From assembly GCA_032988165.1 (NCBI GenBank), contig JANTQF010000353.1, positions 1 through 36,196 of the forward strand: 36,196 nt of DNA, given 5' to 3'. This document shows, piece by piece, positions 18,809 through 30,200 of this stretch. Made by a program: the position numbers and the translations under genes. This DNA is from Emmonsiellopsis sp. PD_33 (taxonomy: Eukaryota > Ascomycota > Eurotiomycetes > Onygenales > Ajellomycetaceae). Below the pieces are notes generated by a model. It saw nothing but the letters and a program-made list of their open reading frames with translations. It was not told the origin of the DNA and made no database searches. Every line of letters starts with the position of its first letter. Position 1 is the first letter of the stretch.

Positions 18809-21547
18809 ATGGACAGTCCCCTATCGGTCCTAACACCCTCAAAGCGCAATGCGCGTCCGCCCTTTGCCCACTCCGGCGCAAATACCCCACGCATGCCCGG
18901 CTCCCCCGCTATCAAGACTGCGTCTCTACTGGACGACTACGCGAGCACGACGCCACGGCGTAGTCCTATCTTTAATGATGAGAATGCGCGGCCGCAGATG
19001 TATAAGGGGTCTACGGGTGGGTTGGAGTTTGAGGGGGGGAGAGAGGTTGGGATTGGGATTGGGGTTGGGGTTGGGGGGAGAGAAGATAGTGTTATGTCTG
19101 GCGGGGATGGGGATGGGGAGGTGGATGTTGATGTTGATGTGCATATTGATGTCGATGACGATGTTGATGTGAGGGTGGAAGAGGGGGATGGGGAAGGGAG
19201 AGGGGAGGGCCCGATGAGCTCGCCGTTTCAGACGACAGTGTTGAGTGAGCGGGCGGTGTTCTTTGGGTCGTTGAATAATGTTGATGGGTCGAGGGGGGAG
19301 GAGCCGAGGGAGGAGAAGTTGGATTGTAGAGAGCTTATGGATGATGATCATGTTGTGGGTTTTTGTGGGGAGAAGGTAGAGGATGAGGAGGGTGTTGTTA
19401 TGGAGGACAGACATGCGGATCAGGATCTTCCTACAATTCGTGAGGATGTGGTTGAGGATACGAATGCTGCGCCGCATGAGTACGAGCAGGAGCGGGAAGA
19501 GCGGAATGTTGATGTTGATAATCAACATCATCCTGCCTATGAGACTGAGGAAGACAGTGGCATGATATCCACCCACCTGCACGCGAACAGGAATAATTTT
19601 GGGGAAGTGTCCAATATTACGATGAACGACAAGCATAACGAGAGCATGAGCACTATTTACCACGAGACTACGGGTGATAATGGTGGTGTGTCGGATGCTG
19701 AGGGTCCGAATGAGCACCATTTCTCCTACGACCAGGACGATACATGTCTGAGCAGCTTTTCCGCTGTACCTAATGCAGATATGACGCTCTTTGCTCAGCT
19801 GCGACGCGATTCACCGATCAAACGGATGAGAGAAGGGTCGACTAGTCCGCGGAAGACTATGCGTACCTCTAGATATACGGATGATATTCTTGAGACGCCA
19901 AACACTGTCAAGCAGCACCATCGCAGGGCCATGTTTTCGGACCATGATGGCAACACACCCACGCCTGGCCGGAGATATCCCCGTGGAGACAATCTACTTG
20001 ATTTTACAGACCCGATCAGCGCGTTTTCTCGGGCATCGCAGGCTTATGCTTCCTCACAAGGTGGCTTCATTTCCCCCTCTCGTCGACAGCGGTTTTCGCC
20101 AGCGAAGTCGACAGCGGATCGATTCCGATCGCCGGCGAAAATCTCCCTCCTCGACCTAGACTTGTCACCCGCTCCAACGCCCAGATCCATTCCTACTATT
20201 ACCCCGCGAGAACTTGAGTCCCTAAAGTCCTCTTTCCTCTCGCAGATATCCTCTCTCAAAGCAACGCTTAGCGGCCGCGATGCGGAAGTTGCAAGTTTGA
20301 AAGAGGCAGTGTCGGATGCGGAGCGGAGAGTTGGCGAGGCGTTGGAAGAGCTGAGGAATGAATCTGCACGTAAAGAAACGGAGCAGCGCGAGTGGGAGCG
20401 ACGGGGTAAGGAGATGGAGACTGTTCTGCGCGGGGTGCGAGCGGAAATTGTTGATGGCGAGCATGAAAGGGAGAGGTTGAGTAGGAAAGTCGAGGAGGGA
20501 GAGAGGTGCAAGGAGAACTTGGAGGGGAGGGTTGTTGAGCTTGAAAGTCAGCTTTCTGCTGCTAGAAATGCGGCAAATGCTTCGAATTCGTCTCCACCAG
20601 AAAATACTAAATCGGCAGAGGAGACCGCTAAGGAGGTACAGGATGCCGTCGAGAAGGTTGCGCGCGAATTGCATACGCTGTACAAGGGCAAGCATGAGAC
20701 AAAAGTTGCTGCGCTGAAGAAGAGCTATGAGGCGCGCTGGGAGAAACGCGTTCGCGAGGCCGAGCGGAAACTCAAAGAGGCGCTGGAGGAGAATGAGCAC
20801 TTGCGCACTGAGCGGGATGCGGGCTCGTTCGTGTGTGGGGAGGCGACATTTATTCGGGAGACGGAGTCGTTGGAGGCTGATAAGCGGGTCCTTGAGGCCC
20901 GTGTGAAGGGGCTTGAGCAGGAGATGGCCTCTGTTAAGAGGGATAGTGAGATTTTGAGATCAGAGTTGAAGCAAGAGAGGTCGGAGAAAGGGGAGCTGGT
21001 TGCCGCGGTTGATGAGTGGTTGGCTATCCAGCAGCACCAGCAACAACAGCCAACTCAGGAGCGCGAAGAAGAAAGGGATTATATGTATGAAGAGCAACAT
21101 CATCATCATCCTCAACAGCAAGAACCCCGAGAACACCCTCAAAAGCGCAAACTTCCCGAACCCCCCGTCTCCTCCCGCCACCGCTCTCCATCAGAACCAA
21201 ACGAATTTCCCCCTTCCTCCCGCTACAACGACCAACAAAGCAACGAAAACACCATCCCACCTCCCAGCAGCAATAGCAGCTACGCTAGCGGAAGCACCAG
21301 CAACAATATATCCCGCGCCCCCCCTCCATCATCCGCCATCCGGCCCCGTGCCGCCCCACCAACGACGACGACCAATGGCCCCACGCCAAGAGTCGCGAGG
21401 TTCGGCATGCCGAGTAGTGCCCATTCGAGGGGGAATAGTGGTGGAAGTGGGAAGGGGCTGTCGGCGCCTAGTGGATTACCGGCTGCGTCGGGGAGGAGTG
21501 GGATTATGAGCTCTATTGAGAGGATGGGGAGGGGTGGGGGGGCGTAG
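18809..21547 (+). CDS. Long coiled-coil protein, possibly spindle-pole-body associated (Cut12/TINA-like)
   Basis: This is a single-exon gene of 912 aa. The N-terminus (1-60) has many Ser/Thr-Pro sites (SVLTPSKRNARPPF, NTPRMPGSP, STTPRRSP), likely mitotic kinase targets. A low-complexity insert (about 78-135) is Gly/Val- then Asp/Val-rich. Residues about 330-465 are basic with more SP/TP motifs (DSPIKRMREGSTSPRKTMR, SPAPTPRSIP). A long coiled coil starts near TPRELESLKSSFLSQISSL and runs to about residue 730; it includes ARELHTLYKGKHETKVAALK and the following SYEARWEKRV. The tail is Gln/His-rich, then Ser/Pro/Gly-rich. The KHETKVAALKKSYEARWEK region reminds me of fungal Cut12 / NIMA-interacting (TINA) proteins at the spindle pole body. 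That match is from memory, so the function is tentative. It converges with the monooxygenase gene. Confidence 0.85.
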   Translation: MDSPLSVLTPSKRNARPPFAHSGANTPRMPGSPAIKTASLLDDYASTTPRRSPIFNDENARPQMYKGSTGGLEFEGGREVGIGIGVGVGGREDSVMSGGDGDGEVDVDVDVHIDVDDDVDVRVEEGDGEGRGEGPMSSPFQTTVLSERAVFFGSLNNVDGSRGEEPREEKLDCRELMDDDHVVGFCGEKVEDEEGVVMEDRHADQDLPTIREDVVEDTNAAPHEYEQEREERNVDVDNQHHPAYETEEDSGMISTHLHANRNNFGEVSNITMNDKHNESMSTIYHETTGDNGGVSDAEGPNEHHFSYDQDDTCLSSFSAVPNADMTLFAQLRRDSPIKRMREGSTSPRKTMRTSRYTDDILETPNTVKQHHRRAMFSDHDGNTPTPGRRYPRGDNLLDFTDPISAFSRASQAYASSQGGFISPSRRQRFSPAKSTADRFRSPAKISLLDLDLSPAPTPRSIPTITPRELESLKSSFLSQISSLKATLSGRDAEVASLKEAVSDAERRVGEALEELRNESARKETEQREWERRGKEMETVLRGVRAEIVDGEHERERLSRKVEEGERCKENLEGRVVELESQLSAARNAANASNSSPPENTKSAEETAKEVQDAVEKVARELHTLYKGKHETKVAALKKSYEARWEKRVREAERKLKEALEENEHLRTERDAGSFVCGEATFIRETESLEADKRVLEARVKGLEQEMASVKRDSEILRSELKQERSEKGELVAAVDEWLAIQQHQQQQPTQEREEERDYMYEEQHHHHPQQQEPREHPQKRKLPEPPVSSRHRSPSEPNEFPPSSRYNDQQSNENTIPPPSSNSSYASGSTSNNISRAPPPSSAIRPRAAPPTTTTNGPTPRVARFGMPSSAHSRGNSGGSGKGLSAPSGLPAASGRSGIMSSIERMGRGGGA
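19046..19078 (+). repeat. G-rich tract (GGGATT/GGGGTT) inside the coding sequence
   Basis: There are at least four runs of three or more G separated by ATT or TT, so the tract can form a G-quadruplex on the coding strand and mRNA. It encodes the Gly-Ile/Gly-Val repeat of the coiled-coil protein and is followed by a GATGTT repeat encoding Asp-Val dipeptides (about 19123-19168). Confidence 0.65.
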
Positions 21548-22280
21548 ATGGCGATGCTGGTGGTTGATGGGTGGGTGGATGGGTGGATGGGTGGATGGAG
21601 GAGGCTCTTTTTTTCCCCCCGTTTTGTTTGTTATGTTTTGTTTTGTTTTGTTTTCCTTTGTAATGAATGCTTTTATGAGAACCATGCCTTGTGACTGTTA
21701 GTCTATCTATGTCTGTGTTAAGAGGTTATGATTGATGTAAGAAGTTATGAAAATTTGAGATGTCTTTTTTTTTTCTTCTTCTTGGTTTTTGTTTTGGGGG
21801 TTGAGTTTTTTTTAGTTTACTTTATTTTAGCTTGCACTGTTGGCAGGTTGGAAGGAGATGGGGTGGGATTCACAGTGGAGTGGTTGGTAGGTTAGGTTTG
21901 GATACAGGCAGTGGCTAATGAATGGGAAGCAGGTTTGTGGATTTTTGCATACATGGTTTCGGCTGTAGGTAGGTATATACATGTACATACTTGACTACCC
22001 AAGTGGTTTGGGAGTTCGGTGTCATGCATGCAACGGAAAGATGCAGTTTGGTTGGAAATGATGAGGTAAAACTGTGTTGAGATTGGGACTAGAACGTTAT
22101 AAAAGTGCTTACAACTTGTGCCTGTGAAGATAGATGTGGCATATTGGGTGATGAAGTAATAGGAGAAAGAACTAAGAAAAAAATGGGGGGATAAGGGGGT
22201 ATAGTACAGCGCAAGAAAGTGAGTGGGTATGGAGTAGAATAATGCTCGATTTGGGGGTGAGGGGGAAGTTTTCTCTTTCC
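21548..22280. other. Convergent 3' flanks with microsatellites
   Basis: This region lies between two converging genes. A GGTGGATG repeat lies at about 21566-21598 and a TTTTG repeat at about 21635-21655. The rest is T-rich, and no gene is supported. Confidence 0.55.
21566..21598 (+). repeat. GGTGGATG tandem repeat
   Basis: Roughly four copies of an 8-nt unit lie just after the stop codon of the coiled-coil gene, probably in its 3' UTR. Confidence 0.6.
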
Positions 22281-23830
22281 TCATTTAGCAGGCTGCTGCT
22301 TTTCTGCGTCAATGACTTTCTTCACCTCGTCAGCGATGTTATATCCGTATGGATTCTTTAGCCAGGATGGGAGGGGGATATGGCCTGCGGGAAAGGTGTT
22401 TAGTTAGCCAGCGTGGTTCGAAAGAAAATACATCCAATAACGAGTGAACAAACTCACCAATAATAAAAAAGACCAAGTACATCATCCACTCCTCCACGAT
22501 ATTCAAATCCCGCTTCTTACTCTCCATCCGTTTCGCCTTCTTCAAAAGATCTGTAACTCTTGGCTGGCGAATGTCCATATATGTCTTGGCCGCCCGCTTG
22601 ATTATATCCTTTTCCATCCGAATCTGGCCTGGTCCTCCAAGTCTGCCACTATCAGACCCGTATCCCTGCTGCAAATAATACGACAAAAGCATAGAAAAAC
22701 TCTCTACATCCTCTAGCGCCTGGGATGACCCCTGGCCCGAAGTCGGGGGTAGAGTATGCGCCGCATCCCCAACCAGCACAACCCCATCGCGCTCCCATGT
22801 TGGCAATTCAGGCGTGGTCCAAACGGGCCACATCGTTTCGACCTGGACATTGCTGATGATCTTTTGGATCACTGGGTCCCGCCAGCTGCTGTAGCGCTTC
22901 TGTAACTCGCGGCGGACGGCTTCTTTGTCTATCGTGTTGGCATCCGGGCATTCGTCGATGCCGTAGGTGGACCACCACATGACGGAGTCGCCTGGCGGAA
23001 GTATGCCTTGTGGGATATGTCTGTTGGGAGCTGTTGGACTTGTTTCAGACGGTGCGTAGCCAAAAAAGCCGTTGGCGCCAAACACGATTGTCATGGCTCC
23101 TGCTTCGACGTCTGGACCGAGATCAGCGGCGGGGAAGAAGCCGCCGATTCCGACTAGTCCGCTGTAGATGACTGTTAGTTATACTAAACACGGCTATAAC
23201 AAGACAATAAGAAGCCACGCACTCATAATGCGGCGGAAACGGATCTTCATTCGATTCAGGGAACAATGCCCTTTTCGTTCTGCTCTTCAGACCATCCGCA
23301 CCAATGACAAGATCCGCCTCGACATCTACGCTACCATCAGCAAGCTTAATAATGTTTCGCCCGTCTGCACTCGCGACAACCTCCACGACGCGCTTTTTCA
23401 CAAGAATCTCGTCGGGAACACGACTCCGCAGACACTCCCAGATGGCTTGACGGCTCATTGAAACGGAATTGATAGCCGGATCTGCGCCCCGCGTTGACAT
23501 ACGCATGAGAGTGTAGCCATATGAATTCATGAACTTCATAGTTCCATATGGATACCCGGCACGGACGATGTCATGAAAGAGTTCTTCGTCCAAGCGTTCG
23601 AGGATCTTGAGCCCGTTGGGACCCACGCCGAGACCTCCGCCGACGAGGAGGGTGGCGGAGTGGGTTTCCCCCTGATCGCGGTGCGATTTCATATTTGTGG
23701 ATGTATCATGTGCTTCGTAAACTGTATATTCGTGATCCTCGTCGGGGAATGGTGGTTTCGGGAGCCGTTTCTTAAGGGAGAGATAGGCGGCGCACCCCCC
23801 AATTCCAGCGCCAATAATGACGATTTTCAT
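22281..23830 (-). CDS. FAD-dependent monooxygenase (class A flavoprotein hydroxylase)
   Basis: There are three exons: 23830-23223, 23161-22458 and 22384-22281, giving 471 aa. The introns are 61 nt (GTGCGT to ATCTACAG, CTAAC branch) and 73 nt (GTGAGT to CCCGCAG). The first joint gives PPHYDGLVGIGGFFP and the second gives FFIIGHIPLPSWLKNPYGYN. The N-terminal Rossmann motif is GAGIGG (7-12). The DG motif is VIGADGLKSR (about 176-184), and the GD motif with ribityl contact is LVGDAAHTLPPTSGQGSSQA (about 332-351). These three define the PF01494 family, which uses NAD(P)H and O2 to hydroxylate aromatic or similar substrates. The substrate is unknown, and no biosynthetic cluster surrounds the gene, so catabolic or stand-alone roles are equally possible. 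No signal peptide is evident. The start is fixed by the Rossmann strand at residue 2. Confidence 0.9.
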
Positions 23831-24895
23831 GGTTGAGGATATGTAAGATGTAATGTGATGGAATATGATGGGGAGTTAATGGAAAAACACCATCTAGGGG
23901 TTCATTTTTTGCCTAGATGCCTTAGATATATCGTTGATGGTATATGGACATTTGGATGACCCTGTATTAATTCTGCTGCCGATGTCAGGATATACTTCTC
24001 GTATAGCAATGTGGTGGTGTGAAATCATGTCGGGTGAACGCCACAGCTTGATCACGGAGGAATAAATATATGGCATTGGCTCCGTAACCATATTGACGGC
24101 ATGGTCGAGATAATATCTCGCAGGCAACAGGATATATCCGAGTGTTGGCGGACGATGTTCGTCGAATTAAGGTTGGTTAAGCGAGCCATGGCGGCTTCCT
24201 GGTTTGAGCCAATGACAGACTACAAGTTCCAACCTCATCCATCACTGCTCTATCACAAAGGCAACCAACTCCTTTGAGGCCGGCCATGTTGCATACAAGA
24301 GTTTGGATGGCTTGCTGTAGTTGCCCCTCAGCAGAAGTTGCATACAGCGGGAAAACAAAACCTGCAACATTCCTCCTCAACGCCCGATGAAAGGAACTTT
24401 TTATTGGGTATGCGTCTTGCTAGATGTATCTGGAATGGCGCTTCTACGTTCTAGGAGCCCTAGGACTCTCTCATTTATTTCTTTATCCCTCTGCAACATT
24501 CCTTTGAGGAATAGCTAGTCCTGGATATATGTGTCAACTGTGAGCGGCATGATGACGGGATCATTGGCTGCTAGGGGTGTTAACCGGATGCTTCTCCCGA
24601 AAGGTTCTTTCAACCAATACATCCGAAGAAACCGCTAGATGAATGCGGGAATATCTAGCGGCTGAGGGAAACGGGAGCGACCTCTCTAGTTGCCTGTGGT
24701 TCTGCCGAGCCATGGACAGGCAGGGGGCGGCCTCTCCCCAGCCTTCCCCAGTAGGGGCAAATAGCTACATAATGCTTTACAGATCACATGACAAGTCGTT
24801 GTTTATATACCCCAATGTTTTCCCCATCCGTTTCATGGTGCAAGCTCAGCTATCTCGCACACCAAGTCCCGAACCTGCCGTCCCATTCCGCCAAG
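23831..24895. promoter_or_regulatory. Divergent promoter region between the monooxygenase and dynamin-like genes
   Basis: These are 1,065 bp between head-to-head genes. A TATATA box lies at 24804-24809, about 90 bp before the chosen dynamin ATG. The short frames here are unsupported. Confidence 0.45.
24804..24809 (+). promoter_or_regulatory. TATA box candidate for the dynamin-like gene
   Basis: TATATA lies downstream of an in-frame upstream ATG at 24788 and upstream of the ATG at 24896. If used, it favours the 24896 start. Confidence 0.4.
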
Positions 24896-27268
24896 ATGGA
24901 CACTGGGTCAGCCGTCTACCACAAACTCGCCGATCCGGCCCTTCTCGACAAAATCGACAAGCTCTTCTCCTGCAATGTTGGGAACCATATTGACTTGCCA
25001 CAGCTGGTGGTTGTTGGAGACCAGTCAAGTGGCAAGAGTTCCGTGCTGGAAGGATTAACCAAGTTGCCGTTTCCTCGGGACAGCGGGCTTTGCACTAGGT
25101 TTGCAACGAAAATCACATTTCGGAGAGCAAATGAGACGAATATATCCGTTTCAATCATCCCTGCAGCCGATGCCAGTGTCGAACACGCCTCGAGAGTTCG
25201 TGCATGGGGGATATCGGGTATTGAGAAATTGGATGCTGCGACTTTTCTTAACATTATGCGCCAGGTAAGTACTTTTGGCAGAACGGAAAGCGGTAATTGT
25301 GTACTAACGAACCGCCTGGTAAACTCTATAGGTTCACGAAACGATGGGACTGCAAGTAGGCGACGATACCGAGGACGATACCCGCACTATCTTTTCAAAG
25401 GATGTCCTCAATCTCGAGATATGTGGTCCGGAGGAGGACCATCTCAGTATCATTGACATACCCGGCATATTCAAAAATACTACCCCTGGTCTCACAACGA
25501 AGAAAGACATACAAATTGTCCGCGATATGGTCCAGGGCTATATGAAAAGCTCTAGGTCCGTCATGCTTGCCGTTGTTCCCGCGAACGTCGACATCGCAAC
25601 CCAGGAAATTTTGGAAATGGCTAAGGAGGTCGACCCTGAAGGCGAACGCACGATCGGAGTTTTCACCAAACCAGATCTTGTCGATAAAGGCGCCGAACGG
25701 AAAGTTATCGATCTTCTGGATGGCAAAGAAGCCGGTTGGAAAATGGGATGGAGCATTGTCCGGAACCCCGGCCAGAAGGACCTGGACGATGGGTCCATAG
25801 ATCGCGACTACTCAGAGGACAATTTCTTTAGATCGAATTCGCCATGGAATACTCTGGACGAGGACAAGGTTGGGGTGAATTCCTTGAGGGTACGACTTCA
25901 AGAGATTCTGACCACCCATATCCGGCGCGAATTTCCGAAAGTAAGTGTTTTCCTTTATGCATTAATGGTTCGCCTTTCTAACTATATTTCAGGTCAAATC
26001 GGAGATCAGCCAACAGCTTACCAACAAAAAGAAAACCCTCGTGTCCCTCGGTCCGGAACGAGGCTCTTCGGAGAGTCAGGCAAAGTACCTCATGGACGTC
26101 ATTATCCGGTTTCAACACCTTTCCTCCCTTGCACTGAGTTCGAACTATGGCGGGGATGATTTGTTTGATGGGGAGTCGGCAACGCGACTCGCTACCATTC
26201 TAGTAAACCGAAATGAGTTATTCTCAGACCACATGGCGCGCTGCGGTCACAAGTACTCGTTTACGCCAGAGGACGGAAAATCCAACGAGGAAGTCGAATA
26301 CGAAACATCTGAAAGCGAGGACGGGTCTCCTAGTCCCAGTGCGAACACCGCCACTACTGACCTATCCGAAGGCAAGCATGCCAATGGCACGATTGACGTT
26401 AGATTGATAGCAGACCCCGGTGGCCTCGACGACATCCTTTACCACCCAAAGGTTCTTGACGAAGCTTGCGAGGAAGACATCGCATCATGGTTAAATACCA
26501 CATTTGTTACATGTCGTGGCTTTGATATCGGGACATTTAACCCTAGCCTCCTATCCACGATCATTAAAAAACAAACCTCGAAGTGGGAGAGCCTTTCACT
26601 CGGCTACATTAGTGACATGATCTGTGCTGTTCACCGCTTCATTCTGGAGATCCTCAGATCGATCTGTACAGACAGGCGGGTGCGTCACAACCTGTTGTCG
26701 ATTGTAATGGATCGTCTTCTTGTGATCTACGAACGGGCTCGCGATCAAGTCAAGTTTCTCTTAGACGTGGAACGGGACGGGACTCCGATGACCCTCAACC
26801 ACTATTTCAACGATAATCTTGAAAAATGGTACGTTCCTCTATGTCTCGTGATTTTCGTTTCCTACTAATACTTTCAAAAGTCGCCAGAAACGGACAGAGG
26901 TCGAGATGAACAAACGGTCAATTTCGGACTGCAAACATGGGACCGTCGTTCGACTCGGAGATATAACTCACCGGAACGCGATGAGCAACGCTGAACATAC
27001 GGTGCAGGATCTACACGATATATTGAAATCGTACTACAAAGTCGCGCGTAAACGCTTTGTCGACAGTGTTTGCATGCAGGCTGCAGATTTCCACCTCGTC
27101 ACCGGTCCGGAAACGCCCATCAAGCAGTTCTCCCCTGCATTCGTTCAAGGTCTGTCTCTGGAGCAGCTGGAAGAGATCGCGGGAGAGGATGCAAAGTTGA
27201 AACGGAAGCGGACTCAGTTGCGCAAGGAGATCAAGGAGCTTGAGGCAGGGCGCAAGATCTTGTTGTAG
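24896..27268 (+). CDS. Dynamin-like GTPase (fungal Mx/dynamin-related)
   Basis: There are four exons: 24896-25264, 25332-25940, 25993-26828 and 26881-27268, giving 733 aa. The introns are 67, 52 and 52 nt, with GTAAGT, GTAAGT and GTACGT donors. The GTPase domain has P-loop GDQSSGKSS (41-49), switch-I Thr in GLCTRFATKI, G3 DIPG (165-168) and G4 TKPD (235-238). A dynamin-type middle/stalk region follows, and a C-terminal GED-like helix bundle (HTVQDLHDILKSYYKVARKR onward). An acidic Ser-rich insert (ETSESEDGSPSPS) breaks the stalk, and the end is a Lys/Arg/Glu helix. There is no pleckstrin-homology or proline-rich domain, and no targeting signal is seen. The large fungal family is annotated 'interferon-induced GTP-binding protein Mx-like', and individual members are mostly uncharacterised; membrane remodelling is the family expectation. 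A longer N-terminus from 24788 is possible but starts before the TATA box. Confidence 0.92.
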
Positions 27269-30200
27269 TTGTTGGCTGTGGAGATAGATGGGTTGGGTCT
27301 AGATGTTCAGAAAAAGGGGTGACGATGTTTAGTGGAAGTATTTCGGGATAGATTTCGGGATAGACTAGAATGTGACTACGGTTTTTCTTTCCTTTGGATT
27401 ATCAACTTTGCATGCTTCTAAAAGTTTCAATCAGCCATGTTGTTCATTGGTAGAGAACTTAGCCAGTCGGTAGTTGTAGATATTGCAAAAGATCAACCCC
27501 GGTTCTGGTCCAAGACAGTCATCCTTCGCTGCGTATCCAAGTAGCTAGGACTACTCTAGACAATGTACTGTACAACATCTTGATAAAACGTGATGAAAGC
27601 GACACAGCATGCATACGTCATGCATACATGGGTGGGTATGGCTATGGAGCGGGGGATGAATGATTTACTCCGCACGAGACGAGTTGGAGGTATATATGCC
27701 GTCTATTATCCTGATTGATAGCCTATTCGAATATACTACCATATCAATGCAGACACATCGAATTGGAGAAACGAATGTAACCGGAGGACAGCGTGGGCGG
27801 CGGTGCCGTGATATAGAACCGGGGCAGGGGGAGATGTTGATTGATACTCTGATGGTGACGTATTCAAATGAGGGGTAGATAGACAAGCAAGGAGGTAGTT
27901 AGCTATGCTGGTGTTATTTTAGTAGCTTTAATAGATCATATTATTCCGACCCTCGAGCCTACCTGTTCTGGCGGGGGTCCCTCGTTGGCGTTATATATCC
28001 CCTGTCGGATTGTTTTCCTTTCCCCACACTCCTCCGCCCACGGGCCTTTTTTGGAAGAGTCGATTTTCTTCCCCCACGTTTTCCCCCGCATTCTCGGAGG
28101 CAAGTTACTTTTTCTCTCATCGTTTTGCTTTTTTTCGCTCGCAAAAAGGAAATACAACTTCCGTACTTTATTTTGCTTTTTACTCCTCATCCCACTTTTC
28201 CCTTTTCTGGACAGCCTTACGCACGGAATCGGGTTTGAGGAACCGTGCGCAGGGAATTCATGCCCGTTTTCGAGATCAGTGTTGCATATCCCACGCATGA
28301 CCGTTCCCTGTCACATCTGGCTTCGAACGCTGGCAATTGGGCAAGTAAAAATGGTGGGTAGAATCCTGCGGGATATTCGTTCTCATCGTGTCCGCCTCGG
28401 GGTTCTAATCCCCGAGGGTTGCAAGAGCAGGAGCTTTGACCCAAACGCTAATGGTGATGGTTCATCATTCGCCTATGTTTCCTCTTTGAGTGTGTTTCAA
28501 CACCGAGGGAGGGCCCGAGACAGGATCTAGATGGGCGGCATGCCGGAATGTTTGTGGTGAGAGGGATTGCGCGGGATGTTCTTTATGCACCCTTTTCAGC
28601 ACTAAAACTCTGCCTGACTAGTGACAGCTTGGTTATGAGTCAATAATAACTTATTATGAGAGATAATTGATGAGGTTCTTAATTTTTTGCAATAAAATAG
28701 ACACAGGTCACTTGTCAGGATAAGATGGTTTGGGAAACAGGTTGATGTCTCGGACTTGATTTGCTCCCATCGTTGTTATTGGATTCCAATGTCAATGGTA
28801 GCTGTTCCATGAGCCATCCCGCTGCACTGCTTTTTGTCAGCAACGAGAAGGGAAACTTGTAACCCGCGGTCCAGCCATCGAGGGAAAATCCTGGGGCAGG
28901 CAACTAGTTCTTAGCTTGCTGTGGGAGTGGCTTGTTCGCTTCGTATATTTGAGGGGGGAAGGAGCTGGAGACCCACTAACCCTGTTTTTGGTGTTTAGCG
29001 GAATATTTCCATACATGCGGGACAAGAGTTAACTGGAGGCTGTGAGGGGGCATGGCGCTTGTTGTTCTGTTTGGCTGGATGGCGCAGGGATGTCAAGGCT
29101 TCGTACTGTTGCGGGACATGAGTCTAGCGTTGGATAAGTTTGACCTCGACATCGTGGAAATATTTTTAATTTTGAGAATTGGTCCCAGAATAGCTCACCA
29201 GCCATTGGAAAGGAGAAGTGCCGTTCATCCGAAGGAAGAGTTCGGAACCGATGGACAGCTCGGGCGTTGCAGGTTTGCAGATTCGGGCCTCACTCTCATC
29301 TGACGGTTGTGGGAGTTGGGATCCAATATCAAGCTGGATATGGAGAGCGAAAAACCCCAACCTGTATTTCTCATGAATTGTTTCTGGAGCTCGCCGGAAC
29401 CATTGCGGCCGCAGGGTGTAGCTACTATTAGGGGGAGTTTATCGACCTTGTTGATTGCGAGAAAATTTGCAAGTCCAGTAACTAACTATGACTGTTCCTG
29501 AGGGGAATTTGGTTTCCTAGTGTTATTATTGCTCCCAGATGAAGCCCAACCCTCGAGATGATTGATGGCTGGTTTATTTCTCGAATATTTGGCGAAAAGG
29601 CTTCAGCGACAAAGTAATGGATTTTGCCCAGCGTCTGGAATTGAGCTTAGTCTGATCGCGGAGGGGAACTAAGTTAGGAGGAGTCAAGAGGCAGTGGCTG
29701 GAGCAGCTTCCTGCGGCAAACCAGGCGAGGCAGCCTGAATGTTCAATAACGCTGGCTCTTGAATACCGCCGTTCGATGAGGTTGAGATAGCCTTGAATAG
29801 GGGGGAGTTGGGCCTCCCAGACTAGCCCCTTCCGGACAGCAGTTAGGGTATTCGAGTCACGGGACTATATCGCATCCATCCCATATCTTTTTCTTTTTGA
29901 AGAAGAACATTCGCATCAATTACCACAGCATCCTTTTCTAGGAGCTTTTCAAAGGGTTCTTCCTTTTGTAACCGCATATTTCCAGCCGGCCAGCCCTCCG
30001 CATCGATAAGCAGCCCCCGGATTTCACCTCCCGCGCGGCATTCTTGCCCCTCCCCCGCTTTAGCCCAAGGATGCTGGCTGGGCGCTGGCCAGTTGTGTGG
30101 GAGGAATGGGTCTCCAAAGCAAGTTAGCGCTTGCTACTGAAAACCGCGTCTAGCCTCCATGTGCGCTAATATGGCGTGGCATTTGTGTTGGGTCTGGCTA

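Noticed and set aside
18926..19720. 264-codon minus-strand frame rich in Ile, Asn and Pro
   Set aside because: It is antisense to the low-complexity N-terminal part of the coiled-coil gene. It has no domain and no splice context.
24788..24895. Upstream in-frame ATG of the dynamin-like gene
   Set aside because: It lies before the TATATA box and would add 36 residues unlike a dynamin N-terminus. The ATG at 24896 is closer to the GTPase domain.
28385..28425. tRNA-like T-arm (CGGGG-TTCTAAT-CCCCG)
   Set aside because: The 5+7+5 arm is right, but the loop departs from TTCRANT at the purine and no upstream partner for the acceptor stem is present within tRNA distance. It is better explained as a palindrome.
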